Positions 7,287-15,954 are shown, counted from the stretch's first letter. The stretch: DNA of 60,243 nucleotides from SIG440 sp045631525 (GCA_045631525.1 JAZQUY010000038.1:1-60243), one strand, 5' to 3'. Made by a program: numbers and translations. Notes: a model not told the origin generated them from the sequence alone.

Positions 7287-8852
7287 TTAAATGGATCTAG
7301 TCATTTCAATTCCACCTACATATTTTATTTTAATTCTGGCTTCGTTAATAATTATTACACATTCAATTACCGTTCTAACTATTTGATTAAAATACTCATT
7401 CATATTTAAGTCCGTACTATCAATAATTTCTTCTATATGTTTCATTATGGCATCATCAGGTGAAACGGCATATTTGAGTTTTTCATTTAATTCTGCTATT
7501 TGAGATTCTACAGTATGCATTTTACTTACATAAAATTCTCTGTCTTCGGTTTCCTTTAGAATATTTCTCAGCATATTTAATTCTTTTTCATGCTTTCGTA
7601 TATTGGCTTTAATAACCTGCGTATTATACTCATCATCTTTAAAGATAATAGCCTCAATTTCTCTTTTTACATTTTCTTTAACATCTTCTGAGTTTTTCAA
7701 AATATCCATTATGCTATTCAATATAGCATTGTGCAGTGTTTCTTCCAAAAGGGTTGGTGACTGTTTACAGTTACGGGTCCCGTTGTTTAATCTCTCAATG
7801 CATCTCCATACTATTTTCTTCTTACCTCTCTTTGATTTCGTTACACGTCTATACTTGCTACCACATTCTCCGCAAATTACCTTACCTGTTAAAGCATATT
7901 CAGAACTATATCTACCTGTACTTATGCTACTATATAAACTTGCTCGTCGTTGCATCTCTTCTTGAACCATATCAAATATTTCTCGTGACACAATTCCCTC
8001 ATGATTATTTTCAATATAATATTGTGTTACCTCACCCTTGTTTTTTGCCGTTGTTTTTGTTAGATAATCAACCGTATAACTTTTCTGCAGAAGCACATCC
8101 CCTTTATACTTCTCATTTTTTAATATTCCAGACACAGTAGATTCCTTCCATTCACCTGTCCCCCTTGCTGTTTCTATGTTGTTATCGTTAAGCCACTTCT
8201 TAATTCCCACTATGGAATTTCCCTCCAAGTACATATGAAAGATTTTGCGAACAATTGCTGCCTGCTCCGGAATTATAACAGGTGTTTTCCCATCACCTCT
8301 ATTATATCCATATAAGAATGGAGGAAAACTAAACTTTCCTTCCTTATATCCCATTCTTTTGCCTCTGGTTATATTTTGACTTAGGGACTCGCTTTCAGCC
8401 TGAGCAAAAGCACTAAACCATGTTAGAAATGTTTCACTAACTGCATCAAGTGTGTTTATACCTTCCTTTTCAAAAATGACTCCAATATTGTTCGCTTTTA
8501 GTTTTCTCACATGTGTTAGACAATCAACAGTATTTCTTGCAAATCGTGAAATTGACTTCGTTATAATCAAATCTATTTTTCCTTTATTACACATCTCAAT
8601 CATTCTCTGAAATTCAATTCTGTTTTTATCATTCATTCCACTTATACCGAAATCAGCGAATATATCAACCAAAGTCCAATTAGGAGTGTTCTCAATTTTG
8701 TTTTTATAATATATAATTTGATTTTCCAGACTATTTTCTTGTTCTTCTTTATCTGTACTAACCCTACAGTATGCTGCCACTCTATATTGCTTATGTATGT
8801 CTGTTGACTGTTTGAAAATTGTAGCCGGAATTTCAGTTATCTTTCTCATCAT
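7287..8852 (-). CDS. Large serine recombinase
   Basis: 521-residue site-specific recombinase of the large serine type, which integrates and excises mobile DNA between short att sites. The resolvase domain carries YCRVSTDKEEQENSLENQ near residue 28 (catalytic Ser in RVST) and ITKSISRFARNTVDCL. A recombinase domain follows (about 190-300). Then come a zinc ribbon (CGECGSKY ... WRCIERLNNGTRNC) and a coiled coil around 390-460. It appears intact and overlaps the upstream KilA-N gene by 20 bp. It is the probable mobility gene of the island; its att sites cannot be located from one sequence. Confidence 0.95.
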   Translation of the reverse strand: MMRKITEIPATIFKQSTDIHKQYRVAAYCRVSTDKEEQENSLENQIIYYKNKIENTPNWTLVDIFADFGISGMNDKNRIEFQRMIEMCNKGKIDLIITKSISRFARNTVDCLTHVRKLKANNIGVIFEKEGINTLDAVSETFLTWFSAFAQAESESLSQNITRGKRMGYKEGKFSFPPFLYGYNRGDGKTPVIIPEQAAIVRKIFHMYLEGNSIVGIKKWLNDNNIETARGTGEWKESTVSGILKNEKYKGDVLLQKSYTVDYLTKTTAKNKGEVTQYYIENNHEGIVSREIFDMVQEEMQRRASLYSSISTGRYSSEYALTGKVICGECGSKYRRVTKSKRGKKKIVWRCIERLNNGTRNCKQSPTLLEETLHNAILNSIMDILKNSEDVKENVKREIEAIIFKDDEYNTQVIKANIRKHEKELNMLRNILKETEDREFYVSKMHTVESQIAELNEKLKYAVSPDDAIMKHIEEIIDSTDLNMNEYFNQIVRTVIECVIIINEARIKIKYVGGIEMTRSI

Positions 8853-9408
8853 TCATTACCTCCAAGTATTTTTCTATAACATTTAACATCATATCTGCAG
8901 ATAACCAGCACATAAAATGCATTGCTATTTCCTTATGTGCATATGTCCCACCATTCTTCCCCTGTCTTGAAGCAATTCCAATAGAATTGGTTGCTTTAAT
9001 CCATATTTTTGGTGTTAAAGTATTCAATTCCACCGAAATGGGCAGAAACTTTTCATTATGCTTATTCTCCCACAAAGTTAGAAAATCAACAGTACCACTA
9101 TCTCTTAACCACATTTGAATAATGTAACCAGTTGATTTTTTGGGCTTGCTTCTTGCTAATTCTGTTAAAGAAATATATCCTGGATTCTGCTCTAATAAAT
9201 CGTTTCTTGCCTCTCTTTTCTTCTTTCTAAATTCAATACTTGGATTTTGAATTCTGCTATATCTCCAGACCTCAAATTCGTCATACAGATTTTCTAATAC
9301 TTCGTTATACACCTCCTCCGTTATAATTTCATTTTCAAGTAGTGGCTTCATATACTGCTCTTTGGCAATAATATATCGAAGCTGATTTTGAATTGCTGAT
9401 TTGTCCAT
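8833..9408 (-). CDS. SHOCT-like/KilA-N domain protein
   Basis: 191 residues from ATG 9408, which sits eight bases after AAAGGAG. Residues 1-45 (QLRYIIAKEQYMKPLLENE ... ITEEVYNEVLENLYDEF) resemble the SHOCT-like helical proteins that accompany clostridial serine recombinases. The rest resembles a KilA-N DNA-binding domain as found in phage antirepressors: TGYIIQMWLRDSGTVDFL, then GIASRQGKNGGTYAHKEIA and HFMCWLSADMMLNVI. The fusion is unusual. It is probably a recombination-directionality or regulatory factor, inferred from position next to and overlapping the recombinase. Confidence 0.75.
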   Translation of the reverse strand: MDKSAIQNQLRYIIAKEQYMKPLLENEIITEEVYNEVLENLYDEFEVWRYSRIQNPSIEFRKKKREARNDLLEQNPGYISLTELARSKPKKSTGYIIQMWLRDSGTVDFLTLWENKHNEKFLPISVELNTLTPKIWIKATNSIGIASRQGKNGGTYAHKEIAMHFMCWLSADMMLNVIEKYLEVMNDEKDN

Positions 9409-9471
9409 AGCCAATTCTCCTTTCCCTTTAATAATAGAATTATATAACAAACCAGCAATTTTGTCCTTAAT

Positions 9472-9858
9472 CTAACTTCTAACGTATCTGCAACGAGATT
9501 CTTTTTCAATAGATGCATCAACGAAATTTTCTAATGAAATAATATAAGTTAAATATTTTTCATTGTTTATAGTCTTATCTATTACATCTCTTGTCCATTT
9601 ATCCTTACCTGACGGAGATTTAATTCCTTGATTAAATAATTCCGCCTGGATCTTTTGAAGACTATTTCCATTTATGGCCATATCGTAAATCATTCTAACC
9701 ACATCAGCTTCATCTTCTTTAATGTAAACAAAACCATCTTCATCTCTACCAAAGCCATAGCATATTCTGCCAAAAAATTTAGATTCATATATATTTAGTT
9801 TCTTCAATTTTGTACTCTCCTCTTCATTATAATTTTTAATTTTTGAATTAATTATCAT
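9472..9858 (-). CDS. Small recombinase-domain protein (no catalytic domain)
   Basis: 128 residues from ATG 9858, eight bases after AAAGGAG. The segment CYGFGRDEDGFVYIKEDEAD followed by VVRMIYDMAINGNSLQKIQAEL and GKDKWTRDVIDKTINNEKY is the middle (recombinase) domain of large serine recombinases. It lacks the Ser-containing N-terminal domain and the zinc ribbon. Small stand-alone proteins of this type often precede clostridial recombinase genes, so it may be a helper rather than a remnant. A truncated pseudogene is the alternative. Confidence 0.7.
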   Translation of the reverse strand: MIINSKIKNYNEEESTKLKKLNIYESKFFGRICYGFGRDEDGFVYIKEDEADVVRMIYDMAINGNSLQKIQAELFNQGIKSPSGKDKWTRDVIDKTINNEKYLTYIISLENFVDASIEKESRCRYVRS

Positions 9859-9924
9859 TTTATCGACTCCTTTGTTAAGATTTTTATTACCTTTTTTCAA
9901 TTATCATCAATCCTTTATAGAAAC

Positions 9925-9957
9925 AAAAAAACACATATTGATTTCACTCAAAATGTG
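9925..9957 (-). terminator. Intrinsic terminator upstream of the recombinase module
   Basis: CACATTTTGA pairs with TCAATATGTG on the minus strand and is followed by seven T. It insulates the module from transcription entering from the tRNA side. Confidence 0.6.
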
Positions 9958-9981
9958 CTTGTAATTTATAGTATTAAATTT

Positions 9982-10003
9982 AAAAACATCACCATTATGA
10001 TGT
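9982..10003 (-). terminator. Second terminator between tRNA and island
   Basis: ACATCA-TAATGG-TGATGT hairpin with a short T-run on the minus strand. Confidence 0.5.
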
Positions 10004-10090
10004 TTTGTTTGTTAAATTCTCTCCTTAAACTCGACTCCCTCTCAGCAACTCCTACAATCTAAAACTTCCTATTCTGTTAATTTTTCATAG

Positions 10091-10140
10091 AAAAAGAGAC
10101 AAACATCATTATAACTATGTTATAAAAAGTGTTTGTCTCT
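10091..10140 (-). terminator. Terminator of tRNA(CAU)
   Basis: AGAGACAAAC and GTTTGTCTCT (10 bp) flank an AT-rich inner hairpin containing TTATAACTATGTTATAA. A T-run follows on the minus strand. It begins three bases past the encoded CCA. Confidence 0.8.
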
Positions 10141-10142
10141 CT

Positions 10143-10219
10143 TGGTGGATCTTCAGGGACTCGAACCCCGGACCGACCGGTTATGAGCCGGTTGCTCTAA
10201 CCAACTGAGCTAAAGATCC
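10143..10219 (-). tRNA. tRNA with CAU anticodon (Met or Ile2), CCA encoded
   Basis: A complete cloverleaf on the minus strand. The acceptor stem begins GGATCTT and closes with AAGATCC, discriminator A, encoded CCA (10143-10145). The D arm is TAGCTCAGTTGGTTAGAGC, the anticodon arm is CCGGCTCATAACCGG with anticodon CAT, and the T arm contains GGTTCGAGTCC. Met elongator and lysidine-modified Ile2 tRNAs share this anticodon. The GGA.CTTTAGCTCAGTTGG start resembles the Ile2-type more, but I cannot decide. The 3' end borders the island; no second copy of the 3' end was found. Confidence 0.93.
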
Positions 10220-10323
10220 TTATTCAGTTTTGCAACAAGAGTTATTATACCGCAAAACTGCCTGTTTGTCAAGACAAAATTTGTATTTTCTTATTTAACC
10301 AGGCAGCTTTGCCCCAAAACGTA

Positions 10324-11265
10324 TTACCACTCAACAAGATTCATTTCGGGTCTATAAAAGAAATCAAAAAGAATAACCAAATCATCCGTTTCTATGTTTT
10401 CATATATGGGATTTTTAAACTCCCTCGCCTTTGCCCCGTTAAATTTCCGATAGACATCGTATGTTTTATGAGCTGCAGCAACATAATCAAAACTACTGTC
10501 TTTGAGATATTCTTTCATGCTGTCAACCACCATTGTGCCGACTTTGATTACATCTTTATTCTGATACATTGGAATAATTGTATTTTCCATACATTCAACA
10601 ATCGCATGAAGACGCTTTGTGAGTTCTTCCTGAGCCATACTTTCAAGGTCAATGGGTTCAAAAACCGCTTCAAAATCCACATCAACTATACATTTTTCAA
10701 GAGCCACGCAAACCTCGCCACGAGTAATAGGCTCTGTTCCACGGAATTTTCCTCCATCTTCAAGAACAAACAAATAATTCGCAACAAGCTTTTCCACACT
10801 TTCCTTCGCCCAAGCCGAAACCGCATCAGTTATGATGGGCTTATAATAGGTTTCCGAGGGCTTCAAAATTGCGTCAAGCATCACACACACCTGTTCACGG
10901 CTCACCGTCTCGTTGGGAGCAAACCTGCCGTCTCCCATTCCTTTGATGTAACCCGCATTCACCGCTGCCAGAACCTCGTCAAAGAACCAGTCGGATTCCG
11001 ATACATCATTAAATATATTCTCTACCGCAACAGAATATCCATACATTTTGTTGACGATGGTAACAAATTCAGCACGGGTAAGAGTTGCTCTGGGTCTAAA
11101 AGTTCCGTCCTCAAAACCCTGAATATAACCACTCTGCCTCATTTTGGAAATAGCCTTTCCTTCATCGGTTGTGCTGTCAACATCAGAAAATGCCATAACA
11201 GAAGCCGACGCCATAAAAACCAACAGCAAAAGGCTGCCCAAGATACGCATATATCGTTTTTTCAC
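10324..11265 (-). CDS. S-layer homology (SLH) domain protein
   Basis: 313-residue exported protein with a signal peptide (about 5-25, AxA-type end near MASASVMA) and three SLH repeats at about 27-70, 86-130 and 147-190. Key phrases are GYIQGFEDGTFRPRATLTRA, GYIKGMGDGRFAPNETVSRE and the degenerate FVLEDGGKFRGTEPITRGE. SLH repeats bind pyruvylated wall polymers. The C-terminal 120 residues are acidic, helical and unassigned. The start is GTG at 11265, preceded by AAGGGGGAG. It ends the exopolysaccharide-regulation operon, suggesting a surface role linked to that polymer. Confidence 0.88.
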   Translation of the reverse strand: MKKRYMRILGSLLLLVFMASASVMAFSDVDSTTDEGKAISKMRQSGYIQGFEDGTFRPRATLTRAEFVTIVNKMYGYSVAVENIFNDVSESDWFFDEVLAAVNAGYIKGMGDGRFAPNETVSREQVCVMLDAILKPSETYYKPIITDAVSAWAKESVEKLVANYLFVLEDGGKFRGTEPITRGEVCVALEKCIVDVDFEAVFEPIDLESMAQEELTKRLHAIVECMENTIIPMYQNKDVIKVGTMVVDSMKEYLKDSSFDYVAAAHKTYDVYRKFNGAKAREFKNPIYENIETDDLVILFDFFYRPEMNLVEW

Positions 11266-11284
11266 TGGTTACTCCCCCTTTTGA

Positions 11285-11962
11285 CTATTCCTCCAAAAGC
11301 TTTATATAGTAGGCTTTTTTGAGATTTTTCTCATTTTTATAGGCTTCGCGGATTGTCTTGATGATTGACGTGTCGCCGTTCAGCTTTTCAATATCCGCTT
11401 TCAGTTCTGAAAGAATATTCTCCACCTTTGCATCACACTGATTAAGAAGTCCCACCGCCGTGCTCATATACTTTGTCACAAGCTCTTTCTTCCCGATGAG
11501 ATTTCTCTTTTCTTTCGGCAGGCTGAGGTAATCGCTTTTCACCTTGGCTTCAAGTTGACCAAGCTGACCAAGATAATACGCCTTGAGGCTATACAATTCA
11601 ATGGCACGCTCGCCCACCAGCTTGTCAATTTCTGCCTGAGACACTTTTGACACGGTATTCTTTGGCGTTTTCTCATACTTTTGGGTCAGTATCGACACCG
11701 CTTCTTCAACAGATAATTCGCCCTTGATAAGCTTCTTTTCTTCTTCTGCAGTGAGGTCGCTTATTACAGAGGGATATTGCTTTTGAACCTCTTCTTCAAA
11801 GGCTTTTTTGCTGTTGTTTATCTCCTGGGCAATGCTTTCACTGGTGGTGTTGGAGGTTTTCAAAAGGACCATTATGTTTTCACGTTGCCATATCCCTAAA
11901 ACCACTATTGCCACAAGCAGGATTATAATAATTGAAAGTACAATTTTTTTTAATATCTTCAT
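11285..11962 (-). CDS. Membrane-anchored coiled-coil protein of unknown function
   Basis: 225 residues with one N-terminal membrane segment (about 5-25, very Ile-rich) and a long, highly charged helical ectodomain (Lys/Glu rich, probable coiled coil). No enzyme motif is visible. It lies 22 bp after the CpsB gene and 19 bp before the SLH gene, so it is probably co-transcribed and may act in envelope polymer assembly. Not recognised. Confidence 0.65.
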   Translation of the reverse strand: MKILKKIVLSIIIILLVAIVVLGIWQRENIMVLLKTSNTTSESIAQEINNSKKAFEEEVQKQYPSVISDLTAEEEKKLIKGELSVEEAVSILTQKYEKTPKNTVSKVSQAEIDKLVGERAIELYSLKAYYLGQLGQLEAKVKSDYLSLPKEKRNLIGKKELVTKYMSTAVGLLNQCDAKVENILSELKADIEKLNGDTSIIKTIREAYKNEKNLKKAYYIKLLEE

Positions 11963-11984
11963 TTTTCAGCACCAAGCCATCTTT

Positions 11985-12701
11985 CTAAATTGTTGTCATT
12001 TTATCCATAAGCTTTTCGCCCCAATAGGCAAAAGCATCAATTCCTGTGTCACCTAATTTCTTATAAATCTCATCAAATCCCACTCTCAGCTGAGGCGGTC
12101 TCGACTCAATATTATGTGCATCGGTACCCAAAAAATTTATTAGACCTTTTTTTACCAGGTTAAGAGCTTTTCTCCGCGTCTTTCCTGAAATCAAAAAGCT
12201 TGTGTTCATTTGTATCAGGGCATGGACTTCTTTAAGCCTTTTAACAATTTCAATATCCGAGATTTTTTGAAAGTCCAGATATCTTTCCACATGGGCGATT
12301 ATGGGTGTAATTCCCTTTGCTGTATAAAGCTTTTCAAGAGTTAAATATGTATATTTGGTCCATTCACCAAATGGCATTTCAACAAGCATATATCTCGTGC
12401 CACTTATACACAAGTCTTCTGCACGGTCCATAGAATAAAGTTCAGAGAAAAACTGCACTTCAGCACCCAAAGCAATTCCAGGTCGCTCTTCATCCCCAAG
12501 AGCCGATATAAGTTTTTCTTTACAGTTCTCTCTTTTTTTCAGGAAATCCTCCACACTGGTTTCGCCAATATAAAAGTGGGGTGTTGCAACAACAGCTTCA
12601 ACGCCCTGCTCCCAAAAACTATCAAGCATTTTTTTGCTTTCCTCAACGCTTTTGCTGCCATCGTCCATTTCAGGAAGAATATGGCTGTGTATATCTATCA
12701 T
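11985..12701 (-). CDS. CpsB/CapC-type tyrosine-protein phosphatase (PHP fold)
   Basis: 238 residues from ATG 12701, preceded by GAAAGGGG; an earlier in-frame ATG at 12758 has no such site. Metal ligands of the PHP fold are visible: MIDIHSHILPEMDDGS at the N-terminus, ATPHF near 40, IAHVERY near 125 and LGTDAHN near 185. CpsB-type enzymes remove phosphate from the tyrosine cluster of the partner BY-kinase and so reset capsule polymerisation. The kinase gene lies directly upstream, which supports the assignment. Confidence 0.93.
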   Translation of the reverse strand: MIDIHSHILPEMDDGSKSVEESKKMLDSFWEQGVEAVVATPHFYIGETSVEDFLKKRENCKEKLISALGDEERPGIALGAEVQFFSELYSMDRAEDLCISGTRYMLVEMPFGEWTKYTYLTLEKLYTAKGITPIIAHVERYLDFQKISDIEIVKRLKEVHALIQMNTSFLISGKTRRKALNLVKKGLINFLGTDAHNIESRPPQLRVGFDEIYKKLGDTGIDAFAYWGEKLMDKMTTI

Positions 12702-12769
12702 TTTCTTACCCCTTTCTCTTTCAAAATGGCAAAAAGGCTGTGCGCTCAATAAAGCCACAGCCTTTGTTT

Positions 12770-13699
12770 TTATTCATAACTGTCGTTGCGTCGGCTGTTA
12801 TAGTTGCCATAACCACCGTATCCGCCATAACTATATGAGCCATATGTTCCACCAAGACTGCGTCTTGATTTTTTGCGGCCGTTAGCTGCATAGGTGCTCT
12901 GATATTTCCTCTTACTGTGATTTTTATATTCACCGTTAGACCCGAATACAACACCATTAAGCACGAATCCCAGAACTTTCGCCCCTGCAAACTTAATCTG
13001 GTTAAGAGCATAGCGAATAGCTTCTTTGTCCGTAGAATTCTGGAGAGCAATCATAACAATACCATGCACATACTTGGACACCACAATTGTGTCAATAACA
13101 AGGTTTATCGGCGGGGTATCAAAGAAAATATAATCAAATTCTTTTTCAAGCTTTTCGATGAGCCTGCCCATATTGTCAGAGCTTAGAAGCTCTACGGGAT
13201 TGGGCGGGATATTTCCTGCCGTGATATAACTGAGATTGTTATATGACGATTTGTGAACGATTTCTTCGCTGGAATTGAGACCAACCAGATAGTTACTGAG
13301 TCCCGGTGCATTTTGTACATCGAGAAGTCTGGCAAGGTTTGGACGACGAAGGTCGCAGTCAATAATCAAAACCTTTGCATCCATTTCAGCAAAAGTGATT
13401 GCCAGATTCAGGGAGTTCGTACTTTTACCTTCTGATGCAAGAGCACTGGTGATGATAATTTTTTTACAATCAGCAGAGGGCAAAGAGAAAATAAGGTTCG
13501 TTCGAAGAGCCTTGTAAGCCTCACGCACATGGAAAGTAGACTTGTTATTCAAAATCTTTTCTCTTATATCCTCATAGTCCTGAGCCATACGTTTGGTCTG
13601 TTTTTTTCTAAGACGGATGCTTGGAAGCTGTCTGAACTTCTGAAACCAGTTCATCTGGGGTTGCGTCTGAACAATTTCTTGTTTTTTATTTTCCTCCAT
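12770..13699 (-). CDS. Bacterial tyrosine kinase (CapB/CpsD/YwqD type)
   Basis: 309 residues. Walker A ALASEGKST lies at about 86-94, Walker A' LIIDCDLRRP at 111-120 and Walker B YIFFDTPP at 190-197. The C-terminus is a Gly/Tyr-rich tail with about ten tyrosines (GTYGSYSYGGYGGYGNYNS), the usual autophosphorylation cluster. It is activated by the membrane modulator encoded directly upstream, with which it overlaps by 14 bp, the usual Firmicutes split arrangement. It controls chain length and export of capsule or exopolysaccharide. Confidence 0.95.
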   Translation of the reverse strand: MEENKKQEIVQTQPQMNWFQKFRQLPSIRLRKKQTKRMAQDYEDIREKILNNKSTFHVREAYKALRTNLIFSLPSADCKKIIITSALASEGKSTNSLNLAITFAEMDAKVLIIDCDLRRPNLARLLDVQNAPGLSNYLVGLNSSEEIVHKSSYNNLSYITAGNIPPNPVELLSSDNMGRLIEKLEKEFDYIFFDTPPINLVIDTIVVSKYVHGIVMIALQNSTDKEAIRYALNQIKFAGAKVLGFVLNGVVFGSNGEYKNHSKRKYQSTYAANGRKKSRRSLGGTYGSYSYGGYGGYGNYNSRRNDSYE

Positions 13700-14471
13700 T
13701 TTCCTTACCCGCCTTTCTGCTGTATTCGTACGATTTGGTATATCGCCTGTATGAATAATATCCCGACCGTTTGATCTGCTGAGAATTTGTTATATCGGGA
13801 ACAACTCCCAAAATAGGAAGCTTGAACCACTGTTCCAAGGTTTCTTCATCTTTAATTCTCATATCAAAAACTTCCCTAAGCACTACAAACAAACAGCTAA
13901 GGAAGAGTCCTATAAGCAATCCCAAAATCATATTTTTCTGAATATTTGGAGAAACTCTTTCACCAATTACCGCATAATCAACAACCTTAACCGAGCTGGC
14001 TTCAACAAAGTCTTTAATAACTTCAGGAGCCACCTCAGCGATTATATTTGCAATTATAAAAGTATGCTCCGGGTCTGTATCCCTGACACTCACCTTAAAA
14101 ATTTCGGTATTGTCAACCGAGCTTGCAACGATTTTTCCCCTGAGTGCCTCTGCAGAATAGTCTGTTACTCCTTCTTCAACCAGTCTTGCACAAACACGAT
14201 TGAGTACTGTATCGGTTTTTACTATTACTACGTATGTATTAACAAGCATCTGTGACGCAGTGATATCACTGCTTAATATTTTGTCATTATTGTCTGTTTT
14301 TTCATTATTAACATAAATAGACACCGATGATTCATAAGTAGGTACAACCATTGTTTCACTGTATACGAACGCAAGGATACCTGCAATCAAAGTCACCGCA
14401 ATAATCGTGCCGATATGTTTAAATAAGGTTTCGGCCAACCGTTTTAAACTTAATTCTTCAAATTGTTCCAT
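13686..14471 (-). CDS. Wzz/YveK-type polysaccharide co-polymerase, kinase modulator
   Basis: 261 residues with the Wzz topology. A short cytoplasmic N-terminus is followed by a membrane helix near 18-40, an extracellular domain (YVNNEKTDNNDKILSSDI ... SVRDTDPEHTFIIANIIAE) and a second helix near 178-196 (MILGLLIGLFLSCLFVVL). The Tyr/Arg-rich cytoplasmic end would contact the kinase. First gene of the regulatory operon, with a strong promoter at 14506-14534. Confidence 0.93.
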   Translation of the reverse strand: MEQFEELSLKRLAETLFKHIGTIIAVTLIAGILAFVYSETMVVPTYESSVSIYVNNEKTDNNDKILSSDITASQMLVNTYVVIVKTDTVLNRVCARLVEEGVTDYSAEALRGKIVASSVDNTEIFKVSVRDTDPEHTFIIANIIAEVAPEVIKDFVEASSVKVVDYAVIGERVSPNIQKNMILGLLIGLFLSCLFVVLREVFDMRIKDEETLEQWFKLPILGVVPDITNSQQIKRSGYYSYRRYTKSYEYSRKAGKENGGK

Positions 14472-14505
14472 AACTGCTCCTTACCTGATAGTTAATTTTA
14501 TAACA

Positions 14506-14534
14506 ATTATATCAAAATATTATTTTTTTGTCAA
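14506..14534 (-). promoter_or_regulatory. Promoter of the exopolysaccharide-regulation operon
   Basis: Minus-strand consensus TTGACA (14529-14534) and TATAAT (14506-14511) with a 17-bp spacer, 35 bp before the first start codon. Confidence 0.85.
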
Positions 14535-14573
14535 CAAAAGCGTGGTGGTTCGTGAAGGAAAAGTCTGTAAAAG

Positions 14574-15110
14574 CTATGCTTTCTTGTCACAAACGTCGCC
14601 CTTATTTTTTCCAATTATTTTCAAAAGGTATCCCACACCCGCAAGCACCAGCACACCTACAAGCATACCGATGAGGGTATCCTTGAATCCTCCGTCTATA
14701 TCAGGGAATATAATCAAAATGAAAATTATTGTATAAAAGAATACCGTAGCTGCTTTACCATACCAATTGGAATGAACAACAATTTTTTTTATGTAAAGAA
14801 TACTTCCTGTAATGATCATGGTAAGTTCCTTGAGAAGAACGAACACTATGAGCCACCATGGTACCACACCGATAACAGCAAGGCACACCACCGCCGTAAT
14901 TTGCATAAGCTTGTCAACAAGAGGGTCATATACGCTTCCCACATCGGTAATCATATTATATTTTCGTGCAATCCATCCATCCACAACATCCGTCGCTCCG
15001 GAAAGCAGGAAAAGTGATACAGAAAGAACTATGCTTTTTTCGTATAATATCGAATATGCAAAAAAAGGAATAATTATAAGTCGGAATGTGGTTAAAATAT
15101 TTGGTATCAT
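14574..15110 (-). CDS. CDP-alcohol phosphatidyltransferase (PgsA-like)
   Basis: 178-residue membrane enzyme. The family signature D-x2-D-G-x2-A-R-x8-G-x3-D-x3-D is complete at residues 41-66 (starting DVVDGWIAR). Several hydrophobic helices follow. The N-terminus MIPNILTTFRLIIIP is typical of phosphatidylglycerophosphate synthase, which converts CDP-diacylglycerol and glycerol-3-phosphate to phosphatidylglycerol phosphate. Another CDP-alcohol substrate is possible. It is a single gene with a promoter at 15179-15207. Confidence 0.9.
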   Translation of the reverse strand: MIPNILTTFRLIIIPFFAYSILYEKSIVLSVSLFLLSGATDVVDGWIARKYNMITDVGSVYDPLVDKLMQITAVVCLAVIGVVPWWLIVFVLLKELTMIITGSILYIKKIVVHSNWYGKAATVFFYTIIFILIIFPDIDGGFKDTLIGMLVGVLVLAGVGYLLKIIGKNKGDVCDKKA

Positions 15111-15178
15111 CCGTTGTCCCCCAGAAAATCAAATTTTAATTTTATTTTCCTGTCATTACTCAAATCCATACAAAATCT

Positions 15179-15207
15179 ATTATACGTTAATTTCAGAAAT
15201 AAATCAA
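15179..15207 (-). promoter_or_regulatory. Promoter of the pgsA-like gene
   Basis: Minus-strand TTGATT (15202-15207) and TATAAT (15179-15184), spacer 17 bp. Confidence 0.75.
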
Positions 15208-15473
15208 GTTAAATATAAAATTTTTAGGGAAATAACAAGTTCCAAAGAAAAACGCAGAGCGTTTTACACCACGGGAGTGCGTACGGGCAAATATAAAAAA
15301 ACAGACGACCCTCGCAAAAAGGGGATTATTCATTTTAATAAATGCAAATTGTGACAAAGGCACATCTCGCAAAAAGGTGTTAGCACCGGCAAATCGTCGC
15401 GAGGGCGTTTACAACCGAGCAGATGCGCCAAGCGTGCCTTTTTGCGAAAAAGGAGCAGCAATGGAGCATATGA
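15208..15473. other. Gene-free stretch before tRNA-Arg terminator
   Basis: About 265 bp without a convincing gene. It holds a short inverted repeat around 15245-15262 (AAAACGC-AGA-GCGTTTT) and two occurrences of CTCGCAAAAAGG (near 15313 and 15366). I see no known RNA motif. Confidence 0.4.
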
Positions 15474-15502
15474 AAAACGACCACTGTGCAAGTGGTCGTT
15501 TT
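15474..15502 (-). terminator. Terminator of tRNA-Arg
   Basis: Arms AAAACGACCACT and AGTGGTCGTTTT form a 12-bp hairpin with T on both sides, 26 bp past the tRNA CCA. Confidence 0.85.
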
Positions 15503-15527
15503 GATTGCAGCGCAGTTTGCTGCGACG

Positions 15528-15604
15528 TGGTATGCCCGATGCGATTCGAACGCACGACCTTCAGAGTCGGAGTCTGACACTCTATCCAACTGAGCTACGG
15601 GCAC
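15528..15604 (-). tRNA. tRNA-Arg (CCG), CCA encoded
   Basis: Minus-strand cloverleaf: 5' GTGCCCG pairs with 3' CGGGCAT, D arm TAGCTCAGTTGGATAGAG, anticodon loop CTCCGAC giving CCG, T arm GTTCGAATC, discriminator A and encoded CCA (15528-15530). It lies 45 bp after the small gene that follows purA and may be processed from that transcript. Confidence 0.95.
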
Positions 15605-15648
15605 ATATTGAATTTGCGGGACAGATAATCTGCCCCGCAGTTGTTGTT

Positions 15649-15936
15649 TTAAAAATTTTCCAAAGCATCCTCAAGCCAGAAAAATCCAATATCAAAAGCT
15701 TTATAAAGTCCGTCGCGTTCTGCCTGTTTGATAAGCATAGAATTTTCTTCCTTATTGGTACGAAGCTCAATAACTACTTTTTTTGAAATATCAAGGTCGC
15801 CAAGCTTTTCAGACTCTGCTACACGAAAAACCACCATATATTTTTCGCCGGGATTTCCATAATATATTTCATTTCCGCGTCTCAGAAGCATTTTTCCTTT
15901 ATAGGTCAAAACCTCTTCTTTCTTTTTTGAAGGCAT
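15649..15936 (-). CDS. Conserved-looking small protein of unknown function
   Basis: 95 residues from ATG 15936, preceded by AAAGGAGG at good spacing; an in-frame TTG further up overlaps that site and is rejected. The N-terminus is lysine-rich (MPSKKKEEVL) and is followed by short beta-like stretches (MLLRRGNEIYYGNPGEKYMV) and an acidic amphipathic C-terminus. No known motif. It sits 18 bp after purA and is probably co-transcribed with it. Confidence 0.7.
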   Translation of the reverse strand: MPSKKKEEVLTYKGKMLLRRGNEIYYGNPGEKYMVVFRVAESEKLGDLDISKKVVIELRTNKEENSMLIKQAERDGLYKAFDIGFFWLEDALENF

Positions 15937-15954
15937 CAAAAGCCCTCCTTTCAA

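Noticed and set aside
10143..10219. tRNA as att site of the serine recombinase island
   Set aside because: No repeat of the tRNA 3' end found at the other side of the island, and large serine recombinases rarely use tRNA genes.
10309..11322. Long plus-strand frame opposite the SLH gene
   Set aside because: Its product has no family features and is explained as the antisense frame of a well-supported SLH protein.
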